Source: Myxococcales bacterium (lineage in GTDB: Bacteria > Myxococcota_A > UBA9042). Taken from it: a stretch of 64,000 bases of DNA. Under the pieces are notes generated by a model. It was not told where the DNA came from, made no database searches, and saw nothing but the letters and a program-made list of their open reading frames with translations. This document shows positions 51,905 to 60,576 of the stretch, one piece after another (position 1 is the stretch's first letter; each line of letters starts with the position of its first letter). The position numbers were made by a program, and so were the translations under genes. Location: NCBI GenBank assembly GCA_023954815.1, contig JAGSHB010000006.1, forward strand, positions 1-64,000, read 5' to 3'.

Positions 51905-52695
51905 GCGAATCACCTGCAGTCCTGTACGAGCGCCGGGGCCACATTGGGCTCATCACCCTCAATCGCCCCGACAATCGCAACAGCATGACGCCGGAGCTGC
52001 TGGATGCCTTTGCCGGTGCTGTGTCCCAGGCCAAGGCGGATGCGGAGCTGCGTTGTGTGGTCATCACGGGCAAGGGGCGCTGTTTCTCGGCCGGTGCCGA
52101 CTTCAAGAGCAACATCCAAATCGAAGGTGGAGAAGGCTTTGTGCCGCCCCACGAGCGCTCATTTGCGATGTACTCGCCCTTTCTATCGGTGCTGGACATC
52201 GAGGTGCCGGTCATCGGCGCGCTCAATGGGCACACGGTCGGCGGCGGGTTTGGCCTGTCGCTGGTCACGGACATTCGCATCGGCAACGTCGGGTCGAAGT
52301 ACGGCGCCAACTTCGCCAAGCTGGGCCTGCATCCCGGCATGGCGATTAGCTGGCTCTTGCCACGGTTGATCGGCGTGCAGCAGGCCGCCGAGATGCTGTT
52401 TACCGGGCGCCTGATTCTAGGCGACGAGGCCCTGCGGCTGGGTCTGGTGAGTCAGGCCGTGCCAACGGAGGACGTCTTCGATACGGCCTGGGCCGTGGCA
52501 GAGCAGATCGCGGCGAACGCGCCCCTGGCGGTGCGGATGATGAAGCGGACCTTCTACGAAGGGCTGAGTTGGGAGCCGAAGAAAGCGGCGTTTCAAGAGG
52601 CTTGGGCCCAGGCGGTGACCGTGGATACTGCGGATGCCAAGGAAGGCATGGCCGCGTTGTTGGAGAAGCGGACGCCGGTGTTCTTAGGCCGGTAG
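51901..52695 (+). CDS. Enoyl-CoA hydratase/isomerase family protein (crotonase)
   Basis: 264 residues; the start overlaps the aat stop in ATGA. The crotonase core is clear: ITLNRPDNRNSMTPELLDAF, the oxyanion-hole strand GKGRCFSAGADF, NGHTVGGGFGLSL for the second oxyanion glycine, and AAEMLFTGRLI, which carries the Glu equivalent to Glu164 of rat crotonase. At the place of the other catalytic Glu (Glu144, in the motif PEILLG) the sequence reads NFAKLG, so this residue is missing. It may therefore be an isomerase or have another crotonase activity rather than a standard hydratase. Cytoplasmic. Confidence 0.85.
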   Translation: MSESPAVLYERRGHIGLITLNRPDNRNSMTPELLDAFAGAVSQAKADAELRCVVITGKGRCFSAGADFKSNIQIEGGEGFVPPHERSFAMYSPFLSVLDIEVPVIGALNGHTVGGGFGLSLVTDIRIGNVGSKYGANFAKLGLHPGMAISWLLPRLIGVQQAAEMLFTGRLILGDEALRLGLVSQAVPTEDVFDTAWAVAEQIAANAPLAVRMMKRTFYEGLSWEPKKAAFQEAWAQAVTVDTADAKEGMAALLEKRTPVFLGR

Positions 52696-52719
52696 CAACG
52701 TGCTGCGAGCACCCGGAGT

Positions 52720-53757
52720 TCAGCGTCCCCAAGTCAGCGCGCCCGCCCGTAGCACCTTCATGTAGTTGGCCCGCTCAAACGCAGCCGGTTCGGCGACGGA
52801 GCGATGACTCATGCTGCCCTGCATCATCTCGATGCTCTCGTAGTCATGGTCGACCATCCACTGCCGCAGCCTGGTCTCGACCTCGGTGAGATGGTCGACG
52901 CCGTGCCGCAGCAGCGCCGAGGTCATCATCGCGACCTTTGCGCCGGCCATCATGCTCTTGAGCACGCCAGTCTCATCGTGAACGCCACCAGTCACAGCCA
53001 GATCAGCGCTCACATGGCCGTAGACGATGGCTACCCAGTGCAGCCGCATGAGCAAGGTGCTCGGGTCACTGAGGGTCAGCGCGGGGGTCACTTCTAGCCG
53101 TTCCAGGTCGAAATCAGGCTGGTAGAAGCGGTTGAACAGCACCAGGCCATCCGCACCTGCGTCGCTCAGTCGCTGACAGACGTTTGGGATCGAACTAAAG
53201 AAGGGAGATAGCTTCATCGCAACGGGAATCGAGACCCGCTGCTTCACATCGGCTATCAGCGTGGCGTACATGTCCTCGACCCGCCCACCGGGCACCGCCG
53301 CGTCCGTCGATAGGAAGTAGGTGTTGAGCTCCAAGGCATCGGCGCCAGCTTCTTCGGCGAACGTGGCCCACTCCAACCAACTGCCGCTGCTGACGCAATT
53401 CAAACTGGCGATGACGGGGATGTCGACGGCCTTCTTCGCCGCCGTGATGTGGGTGAGGTAGCGCTCCGGCCCCAGGCCAAAGCCCGACATCTCGGGGAAA
53501 TAGCTCATCGCCTCGGCGTGACTCTCGGTGCCGTGAAATAGGTGGTGGTCCAGGTCGTGGCTCTCGAGGGTGATCTGCTCCTCGAAGAGTGAATGAAGGA
53601 TCACGGCCGATGCGCCGGCATCTTCCATCTGGCGGATGTTGTCGATGTTTTCCATCAACGGCGAGGACGAACAGACCAGCGGATTTTTCAAGTCGAGCCC
53701 GAGATATTGGGTCGACAGATCTACCTGGGCGGTCGTCGTCTGAATGGAGTCGCTCAT
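52720..53757 (-). CDS. Dihydroorotate dehydrogenase-like flavoprotein, nifJ-linked
   Basis: 345 residues from an ATG at 53757 (MSDSIQTTTAQVDLSTQY), preceded by GAGGTGA. It is an FMN-binding TIM barrel with LKNPLVCSSSPLMENIDNI, SLNCVSSGSWLEWA, ELNTYFLS, VAMKLSPFFSSIPNV and the phosphate-binding ADLAVTGGVHDETGVLK. It follows the DHOD-like subgroup that is commonly encoded beside pyruvate:ferredoxin oxidoreductase, and here it starts only 37 bases after nifJ. This context suggests a redox role with reduced ferredoxin or a related carrier rather than pyrimidine synthesis. No true pyrimidine gene is nearby. Confidence 0.85.
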   Translation of the reverse strand: MSDSIQTTTAQVDLSTQYLGLDLKNPLVCSSSPLMENIDNIRQMEDAGASAVILHSLFEEQITLESHDLDHHLFHGTESHAEAMSYFPEMSGFGLGPERYLTHITAAKKAVDIPVIASLNCVSSGSWLEWATFAEEAGADALELNTYFLSTDAAVPGGRVEDMYATLIADVKQRVSIPVAMKLSPFFSSIPNVCQRLSDAGADGLVLFNRFYQPDFDLERLEVTPALTLSDPSTLLMRLHWVAIVYGHVSADLAVTGGVHDETGVLKSMMAGAKVAMMTSALLRHGVDHLTEVETRLRQWMVDHDYESIEMMQGSMSHRSVAEPAAFERANYMKVLRAGALTWGR

Positions 53758-53794
53758 GGGTTCACCTCTATGGCTGCAATGGCCACTTGTGCCG

Positions 53795-56700
53795 CTATTT
53801 CGCCTTGGCCAATCGCTCGTAGTCCTGCCAGCGCGCGTCCACGTCTTGTTGCGCAGCGGCCATGAGGCGCTTGGCATGCTCCGGTTGCGCACGGGCGAGA
53901 ACGGTGTAGCGCGTCTCGTTGTAGGCGTATTTCTCGACGGGAATGGACGGGGCCTTGCTGTCGAGCTTCATGGGATTTAGGCCCTTGTCCGTGCGGCGCG
54001 GGTCGTAGCGGAACAGCGGCCAGTGACCGCACTTGACCGCCAGCTCCTGCTGCGCCATGCCGTGCCGCATGTCGTAGCCATGGGCGATGCAGTGGCTGTA
54101 GGCGATGATCAGCGACGTGCCTGGGTAGGACTCCGCTTCGCGCATGGCGGCGATGGTCTGCTTGTCGTTGGCGCCCATGGCGATGCGCGCGACGTAGACG
54201 TTGCCGTAGCTGGTCGCGAGCAGGCCGAGGTCCTTCTTCGCCGTCGGTTTGCCGCCCGCCGCAAACTTGGCCACCGCCGCTCTGGGCGTCGCCTTGCTCA
54301 TCTGACCGCCAGTATTGGAGTAGACCTCCGTATCGAGCACCAGGATGTTGACGTTCTTGCCGCTGGCCATCACGTGGTCGAGGCCGCCAAAGCCGATGTC
54401 ATAGGCCCAGCCGTCGCCGCCGACGATCCAGACGCTCTTGTCAACCAATTGGTCAGCGACGGCCAGCAGATCCGTCACGCGATTGGACGAGCCCTTGGCC
54501 ACCGACGTTGCCAGCACACCGCGCATCTGCATCACGCGTTCGCGCTGGGCTGTGATCTCCGCCTCCGTCGACTGCTCGGCGCCAAGCAGGGCATCGGAGA
54601 GGTCGGTACCGATGAGGCCAGACAATTCAGCCACCAACTCTCGGGCGTAGCCCTGTTGCTTGTCGACCGCCACGCGCATGCCCAGGCCGAATTCGGCGTT
54701 GTCCTCGAACAGGGAGTTCGACCACGTCGGGCCGCGACCGTCAGCGTTGGTGGTCCATGGCGTGGTCGGCAAATTACCGCCGTAGATGCTGGAGCAACCC
54801 GTCGCGTTGGCGATGAGCATGCGGTCGCCAAAGAGCTGGCTCACCAGCCCCAGATAGGGGGTCTCGCCGCAACCAGAGCACGCTCCTGAGAACTCAAACA
54901 GGGGCTGCAAGAGCTGGTTGTCTTTGACCTTACCAAAGTTGAGGAGAGATCTATCGGTCTCTGGCAACGACTCGAAAAACGACCAGTTATCTCGTTCTGT
55001 GTCACGCAGCGGTGCTTGGGGCGCCATATTGATGGCCTTGAGCCGCACCTCACGCTTGTTCTTGACCGGGCACACCTCGACGCATAGGCCGCAACCGGTG
55101 CAGTCCTCGGGCGCGACCTGCAACGAGTAGGCTTGGTCGGCCAGGGGCTTCCATCTTGGTTTTGCGGTCTTAAAGTGCTCGGGCGCCTTGGCGAGCAGGC
55201 TGGTGTCGAACACTTTGGCGCGGATGGTCTGGTGGGGGCAGGCGAGCACGCACTTGCCACACTGCACGCAGATGTCTTCGTCCCACACTGGGATCTCGTG
55301 GCCGACGTTGCGCTTTTCAAATCGGGTCGTTCCCACCGGAAAAGTGCCATCGACGGGCATCACGCTGACCGGTAGCGAATCGCCGTGGGTGTCCATGATG
55401 GGCGCTGTCACGGTGCGGACAAACTCAGGGGCGCTGTGACTCACTCTGGCGCTGATGGTGGCGCCGGTCAGCGGCTCATCAGCGGGGACGTCGACCTGCA
55501 CCAGGTGATCCAGGGCGCTGTCGACGGCGGCGAGGTTCTTGCGCACCACCGACTTGCCGCGCTTGCCGTAGGTCTTTTCAATGGCACCGCGGATGCGGTC
55601 GATGGCCACGTCTCTCGGCAGCACGCCGCTCAAGGCGAAAAAGCAGGTCTGCATGATGGTGTTGATGCGCCGGCCCATACCGACCTCGCCGGCGAGCTTC
55701 GCGGCATCGATGACGTAGAATTTGAGCTCCAAGTCCCGAATCTGGCGCTGCATGCGCTCGGGCAGCTTCGCCCACACCTCGTCTTTGGACCATGGACTGT
55801 TGAGGAGGAATGTCGCGCCTTTCATGGCCCGGCCGAGCACGTCGATGCGCTCAGTGAACTGGAATTGATGACAGGCGACGAAGTTGGCGCGGTCGATGAG
55901 GTAGGTCGCTTCGATGCGCTGGGGCCCGAAACGCAGGTGCGACACGGTCATCGCACCGGACTTCTTCGAGTCGTAAACGAAGTAGCCCTGGGCGAAGAGA
56001 TCGGTGTCGCCGCCGATGATCTTGATGGTGTTCTTGTTGGCGCCGACGGTGCCGTCCGCCCCGAGTCCGTAAAACAGGGCGCGGACCGTCTCGTCGGCTT
56101 CTGTCGACCAACTCGGATCCCAGGGCAGGCTCAGGCCGGTCACGTCGTCGACGATGCCAACGGTGAAGTCATGCCGGGGTGCCGCGTTGGCCAGCTCGTC
56201 GAAGACGCCTTTGACCATGGCAGGCGTAAACTCTTTGGAGCTGAGCCCAAAACGGCCACCGACGACGCGCGGCAGACCACAGCCGAATTCGGTCTTGCCC
56301 TGAGAGTACGCCGCGCTAACCGCAGCCATGACGTCGAGGTAGAGCGGCTCGCCCGGCGCGCCCGGCTCCTTGGTGCGGTCGAGCACGCCGATGGTACGGA
56401 CGGTTTTGGGCAAGACCGCGAGCAAGTGAGCTGGCGAAAACGGCCGGTAGAGCCGCACCTTGACGAGGCCGACCTTGTCCCCCTCTGCGCAAAGCCGCAC
56501 CACCGCCTCTTCGGCAGCGCCGGCGGCCGAGCCCATCACGACGACCACGCGCTCCGCGTCCGGCGCGCCGACATAGTCGAACAGACGATAGCGCCGGCCG
56601 GTTTGAGCGAAGAACGCGTCCATGACGGTCTCAACGACGCCCGGCGTCGCGTTGTAGTAGGGGTTGATCGCCTCGCGAGCCTGGAAGAACACATCTGGAT

Positions 56701-57358
56701 TCTGTGCGGTACCGCGGATAATCGGCTGGTCTGGTGTCAGCGCACGGCTGCGATGCTCACGGACCAACTTGTCGTCGAGCAACGCGCGGACGTCGGCAGC
56801 ACCCAGCGTCTCGATGGCGGAGACTTCGTGGGAGGTGCGGAAGCCGTCAAACACATTCATGAAAGGAACACGAGCGCGCAGGGTCGCGGCGTGGGCGACG
56901 AGCGCCATATCGTGCGCCTCTTGCACGGAGTTGCCCATCAAGATGGCGTAGCCAGTGCCACGAGCGCTCATGATGTCGCTGTGATCACAGAAGATGGACA
57001 GGGCGTGGGTCGCCAAGGAGCGGGCGGCGATGTGGATCACCCCGGGCGTCAACTCACCGGCGATTTTGTACATGTTGGGCAGCATCAGCAGCAGGCCCTG
57101 AGATGCGGTGAATGTGGTCGTCAACGCACCGGCCTGCAGCGCGCCATGAACGGCACCGGCCGCGCCGCCCTCGCTCTGCATCTCGATGACATCCGGCACG
57201 GTGCCCCAGAGGTTTTTCTGCCCTTGTGCGGACCACTGGTCGGCGAGTTCCCCCATGGGAGAGGCCGGCGTGATGGGATAGATCGCCACAACCTCGCTAG
57301 CGAGATAGGCGATGCGGGCGGCGGCTTCGTTGCCGTCGATGGTGGCGCGATGGGTCAT
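53795..57358 (-). CDS. nifJ: Pyruvate:ferredoxin (flavodoxin) oxidoreductase
   Basis: 1187 residues, the usual length of single-chain enzymes. It converts pyruvate and CoA to acetyl-CoA and CO2 and reduces ferredoxin or flavodoxin. All domains are present: the N-terminal pyruvate-binding region (AIYPITPASPMGEL, EGGAAGAVHGALQAGA), the CoA region, the gamma domain (GLGADGTVGANKNTIKIIGG), two [4Fe-4S] ferredoxin sites (CVQCGKCVLACP ~698, CTGCGLCVEVCP ~753), and the thiamine diphosphate domain with CSGCGETPY (~826, proximal cluster Cys) and GGDGWAYDIG (~983). The ATG at 57358 has GGAGAG upstream. A perfect hairpin lies 74 bases before the start. It implies anaerobic or microaerobic central metabolism, or at least ferredoxin-based electron flow. 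Confidence 0.95.
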   Translation of the reverse strand: MTHRATIDGNEAAARIAYLASEVVAIYPITPASPMGELADQWSAQGQKNLWGTVPDVIEMQSEGGAAGAVHGALQAGALTTTFTASQGLLLMLPNMYKIAGELTPGVIHIAARSLATHALSIFCDHSDIMSARGTGYAILMGNSVQEAHDMALVAHAATLRARVPFMNVFDGFRTSHEVSAIETLGAADVRALLDDKLVREHRSRALTPDQPIIRGTAQNPDVFFQAREAINPYYNATPGVVETVMDAFFAQTGRRYRLFDYVGAPDAERVVVVMGSAAGAAEEAVVRLCAEGDKVGLVKVRLYRPFSPAHLLAVLPKTVRTIGVLDRTKEPGAPGEPLYLDVMAAVSAAYSQGKTEFGCGLPRVVGGRFGLSSKEFTPAMVKGVFDELANAAPRHDFTVGIVDDVTGLSLPWDPSWSTEADETVRALFYGLGADGTVGANKNTIKIIGGDTDLFAQGYFVYDSKKSGAMTVSHLRFGPQRIEATYLIDRANFVACHQFQFTERIDVLGRAMKGATFLLNSPWSKDEVWAKLPERMQRQIRDLELKFYVIDAAKLAGEVGMGRRINTIMQTCFFALSGVLPRDVAIDRIRGAIEKTYGKRGKSVVRKNLAAVDSALDHLVQVDVPADEPLTGATISARVSHSAPEFVRTVTAPIMDTHGDSLPVSVMPVDGTFPVGTTRFEKRNVGHEIPVWDEDICVQCGKCVLACPHQTIRAKVFDTSLLAKAPEHFKTAKPRWKPLADQAYSLQVAPEDCTGCGLCVEVCPVKNKREVRLKAINMAPQAPLRDTERDNWSFFESLPETDRSLLNFGKVKDNQLLQPLFEFSGACSGCGETPYLGLVSQLFGDRMLIANATGCSSIYGGNLPTTPWTTNADGRGPTWSNSLFEDNAEFGLGMRVAVDKQQGYARELVAELSGLIGTDLSDALLGAEQSTEAEITAQRERVMQMRGVLATSVAKGSSNRVTDLLAVADQLVDKSVWIVGGDGWAYDIGFGGLDHVMASGKNVNILVLDTEVYSNTGGQMSKATPRAAVAKFAAGGKPTAKKDLGLLATSYGNVYVARIAMGANDKQTIAAMREAESYPGTSLIIAYSHCIAHGYDMRHGMAQQELAVKCGHWPLFRYDPRRTDKGLNPMKLDSKAPSIPVEKYAYNETRYTVLARAQPEHAKRLMAAAQQDVDARWQDYERLAKAK

Positions 57359-57431
57359 GGGCCCTCTCCAATCGATGCAAATCGCAGTGGCGCGTCATCT
57401 GTTGATGGCCGGGACTGGGATTCGGTCGCTG

Positions 57432-57451
57432 AGGTGCAGGGAGCTGCACCT
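57432..57451. promoter_or_regulatory. Inverted repeat upstream of nifJ
   Basis: AGGTGCAG and CTGCACCT flank a 4-base spacer (GGAG), a perfect 8-bp dyad 74 bases upstream of the nifJ start and 82 bases after the stop of the NqrB/RnfD-like gene. No T run follows on the minus strand, so an operator or 5'-leader hairpin is more likely than a terminator. Confidence 0.45.
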
Positions 57452-57532
57452 GCATTCCATGCTAGGCAGCGGCGGACTCAGATCTGGGGAAAATGGCGCA
57501 CCAGTTCAGGTGGCGTTTATGGCGCTCTCAGC

Positions 57533-58849
57533 TTAGGGCGCATAGCCCGGACAACGGTCGGCGTCGGAACTGCCCGTCCATTGCCGCCACCAGCAGGCTG
57601 CTTCCAGGTCGAAGCGCAGCGGCTGGCAGTAGAGCGGGTTGTCAGCGCAGACCACGCGACCCTGTTGGACCACCAGAAAGGGTGTCTTGTTCTCCAGATG
57701 CAGCGTATTGCGCCCCGGCCGCATGCGCTCGGCCTTGTTCGGACCGCTGAGCGACAGGCCGATGAACGACAACCACAGCACCACGTGCAAGCGGTTGGCG
57801 CGTGGACTGAGGAGACGGCGCAATCGTGGGATACTGGCTTGTAACTGACGGCCGACACGATCGAGCGCCGGTGTGGCGAGGTTGGCGAGCGGCACGGCCA
57901 GCGCTTTGGCGTAGAAATCCGACCAGGTCAGCGTCTCAAGGGTGTGGCCAATGAGCCCCATCAACAGACCAGCGAAGGCGCCAAAGAGGAGCCGGCCAGC
58001 CGCCGAACGGGGAATTGTGGCTGGATCCGTGAGGAAGAGCAGCAAAATGAGGGTCACGGGCGCCCAGGCTGGAGACAGCACATGAAGACCCAGGTTTTGG
58101 AGCAATTCCAGTGAAAGGGCCGCGCCAAGTGTCGCCAACACGACGGGCAGTCGCAACTGCACAACCAGCGCGAGCAGCACTGACACCTCCGTCATGTTGG
58201 GCGGTAAATCAAACTCATGGGCCCGGTCGCCGTAGCCCAGTGTGGGCCAGGCGAGGTTGAGCAGACCGATGAGAGAGACGCCGAAGGCGGACGGATTGAA
58301 GATGTGGCGCCCGCGATATCGGATGAAGTCGCGTGAGAGGATGGCGATAGAGATCATCGCGAGCACGAGCGGCCAACTAGCAGGTGCGAAGAGGGCTACG
58401 AGATTGGCGCTCAAGACGATGGGGACCGGACCCACACGCACTTGCCAGCGCCCCGTTCGCCAAAGACGGAGGATGGCGTCTAGCGCAAACGCCCAAACAA
58501 GCTGCCAGCCAATCATGGGGAGTAAGCCAGCCAAGTCGCGCCAATACAGAGCCCAGTACGCATAGATGACGAGCTGAATGAGGGCGGGCAGCAGATGGGT
58601 GGGTTTGAGGTGGAAACTGAGAATCGGCGTGCTGTCGCCGCTGCCTCGCGCCTTTCGACTGGTGAGCGCCACGGCCAATACCGCCACAAACGAAAGCGCG
58701 CACGCGGCTGTCGCCATCTGCGTCAACGTGCCATGGAGGACGGTGGCCTGATCGCTCCCGGCGTGTTCAACAGTCGCCTTGGCAAAAGCCGTGACCGGCA
58801 TCAGGAGCGTGGCGAAGCTGGCTGAGGCAAGGGCGACGAGGCGGAACAT
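57533..58849 (-). CDS. Stand-alone NqrB/RnfD-like membrane protein
   Basis: About 438 residues from an ATG at 58849 (MFRLVALASASFATLLMP). No good ribosome site is seen, so the start is uncertain. The protein has 9-10 predicted helices. Two motifs recall NqrB/RnfD: RHIFNPSAFGV and LFLTDPATIPRSAAGR, which in that family surround the membrane flavin region. The S/T-x-A-T type motif for covalent FMN is not visible and no other Rnf/Nqr subunits are encoded here. A C-terminal soluble tail (~60 residues) has four Cys (VVCADNPLYCQ, AACWW, DRCPGY), which is unusual for the family. It could be an electron-transfer or transport protein. Same strand as nifJ, 174 bases upstream of it. Confidence 0.6.
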   Translation of the reverse strand: MFRLVALASASFATLLMPVTAFAKATVEHAGSDQATVLHGTLTQMATAACALSFVAVLAVALTSRKARGSGDSTPILSFHLKPTHLLPALIQLVIYAYWALYWRDLAGLLPMIGWQLVWAFALDAILRLWRTGRWQVRVGPVPIVLSANLVALFAPASWPLVLAMISIAILSRDFIRYRGRHIFNPSAFGVSLIGLLNLAWPTLGYGDRAHEFDLPPNMTEVSVLLALVVQLRLPVVLATLGAALSLELLQNLGLHVLSPAWAPVTLILLLFLTDPATIPRSAAGRLLFGAFAGLLMGLIGHTLETLTWSDFYAKALAVPLANLATPALDRVGRQLQASIPRLRRLLSPRANRLHVVLWLSFIGLSLSGPNKAERMRPGRNTLHLENKTPFLVVQQGRVVCADNPLYCQPLRFDLEAACWWRQWTGSSDADRCPGYAP

Positions 58850-59118
58850 TTGCGGAGCATAGCCGACAATGGCGTCCGACGGGGAGTCTGGCCGTGCGCA
58901 CGAAGGCGGTGGGGCGAAATTGTCCCATCGGCGGCGACCAAGTTCTAGCGTCTGAGCGAGAGGGGTCCTGGCTGCGGTCCTCGGAGACACGGACAAATAA
59001 TTCGGCGCCGGGTGAGCGCTTGCTCGTGCTGCTATTGAAGCCAAGCGCGTCGTGGCGCGCTACTCCTGCCCAGATGTGTCAACATTTCGCAAAACGCCTG
59101 GCACCTTCCGAATGATCG

Positions 59119-60576
59119 CTACCAGCGCCACTCCAGCCCCAAGTTCGCGTGGACGATGGTGAGCCCATAGACACCATTGCCACGGTCATAGCGACTCGCC
59201 TCAACGGTCCGATCAAAAACGTGCTGCCCACCAACCGTGCCACTCAACGCAAAACCACCCCAAGCCTGCCGCAACATCACCGAACCAATCATCCGGTGAC
59301 CGTCAATGCTCAGCAGGTCAACCGTCGCATCAGGCGACATCGGCGAGTGATACCCGCCACGCAACCCAAGGCGCATCCCATTACCCGACCGCCAAACGGC
59401 CAGAACCTCCGCCTCAACCGTATCGACCCAACCGCGCTCCAGCGCAATCGCCGTCGTGTCGCCAAGCCCCAACTTCGGCTGCACAAAATCATCACTCTGC
59501 AGCGTCACCGTCAGATCTTGCACCGCCGAATAACGCACCCACGACGCCTGAACATGCAACGCCAGTTGGCTCGTCACATCCCACGCCACGCCAAAACGCA
59601 GCGAAGCGGGCAACGGCAGCTCAATCCACGCGCGCCCCTTCACCAGCGGCGGATACTGCAGCCCCTGGCTCGCCAGATCTTGGGTGAACAGATCCTCGTC
59701 CATCTCCAAGTAGGCGTCACCGACAAAAACCATCGGCGTCGAGTGCTGGTAGCTCAAGGCAAACCGCAGGCTCTCAGACACGAGCACCGTCGCCCCCAGC
59801 TTGAAGCTCCAACTCAGCGCTTCGGCCTGGTTAATCGTCACCGGACGCCCCAGTACATCCAGCTCGCGCACCCCAGCCGGGGCATTCGGCCCAAAGTCGT
59901 TTTTCTGCGAAATCGGCGGCTGACCAAGGGAATCGCGCAGCATCGGCGTCGTCGCGAGGTCCACTACCTGCCGCAGCGACATCATCCCGCTCACCAGGTC
60001 GAAGCCGGCGCCCAGATGTAGCCAGTCGGTCGGCGCAAACGCGATAGTGGGCGTGATGAAGGACGCCAGGAGCGCCACTTCCTGCATCTGAAACCTGTGA
60101 GGGCCATCGTCGGGAAAGGCCAGCACCGCCGCATAGCTGGGATGCAGACTCAATCCCAGCGCAAACCGCTCACTCACCCGCCAACTCAGCGACGCAGCAC
60201 CGCCGGGAGACATCACCGTGCCGTTCATCTCTGGTTGCCAGCCCGACCGGGTCGGATCGATCTCGGCAGGCGGAACCGGCAGCGCAAAGTCCAGCCCATC
60301 AGCACGCTGATAAGCCGAGCGCCGGTTGCGAACGTACTTCGCCTCCGCATAGATAAACGCCAGAGATGCGTCCAGTTGCACGCCCGACAGGGACATGATG
60401 GCTGCCGGATTGAAGTGAATCGACGCTGGCGTGGCGAAGGTCGGAGACGCCCACCCTGCCCCGTTTCTTGGCGACGAAATCCCACCAGCGTCCGCTCGAT
60501 CGGCCACAAGGCTCACCAGCAAACAGGCTCCAAGTACTGTCGCCCGGCAGCACAAGCCGACATGCCCACGCATCAT
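59119..60576 (-). CDS. OmpP1/FadL-type outer-membrane transporter
   Basis: 485 residues with a signal peptide likely cleaving after ADA. The FadL pattern is present: an N-terminal plug start with NGAGWASPTFATPASIHFNP, AAIMSLSG, then long amphipathic strands (LGLSLHPSYAAVLAFPD, SWSFKLGATVLVSESLRFAL, LRFGVAWDVTSQLALHVQAS) and an aromatic C-terminus (ANLGLEWRW). FadL-type barrels import hydrophobic compounds by lateral diffusion. The start overlaps the stop of the preceding paralog gene (ATGA), placing it last in a coupled operon with two secreted proteins of unknown function. The substrate is unknown but likely hydrophobic. Confidence 0.85.
   Translation of the reverse strand: MMRGHVGLCCRATVLGACLLVSLVADRADAGGISSPRNGAGWASPTFATPASIHFNPAAIMSLSGVQLDASLAFIYAEAKYVRNRRSAYQRADGLDFALPVPPAEIDPTRSGWQPEMNGTVMSPGGAASLSWRVSERFALGLSLHPSYAAVLAFPDDGPHRFQMQEVALLASFITPTIAFAPTDWLHLGAGFDLVSGMMSLRQVVDLATTPMLRDSLGQPPISQKNDFGPNAPAGVRELDVLGRPVTINQAEALSWSFKLGATVLVSESLRFALSYQHSTPMVFVGDAYLEMDEDLFTQDLASQGLQYPPLVKGRAWIELPLPASLRFGVAWDVTSQLALHVQASWVRYSAVQDLTVTLQSDDFVQPKLGLGDTTAIALERGWVDTVEAEVLAVWRSGNGMRLGLRGGYHSPMSPDATVDLLSIDGHRMIGSVMLRQAWGGFALSGTVGGQHVFDRTVEASRYDRGNGVYGLTIVHANLGLEWRW

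Noticed and set aside
57432-57451. Intrinsic terminator of the NqrB/RnfD-like gene
   Set aside because: The dyad is perfect but no T run follows on the minus strand.
55385-57844. Plus-strand open frame (819 codons) opposite nifJ
   Set aside because: nifJ is certain from its domain and cluster motifs, so this is an antisense shadow.
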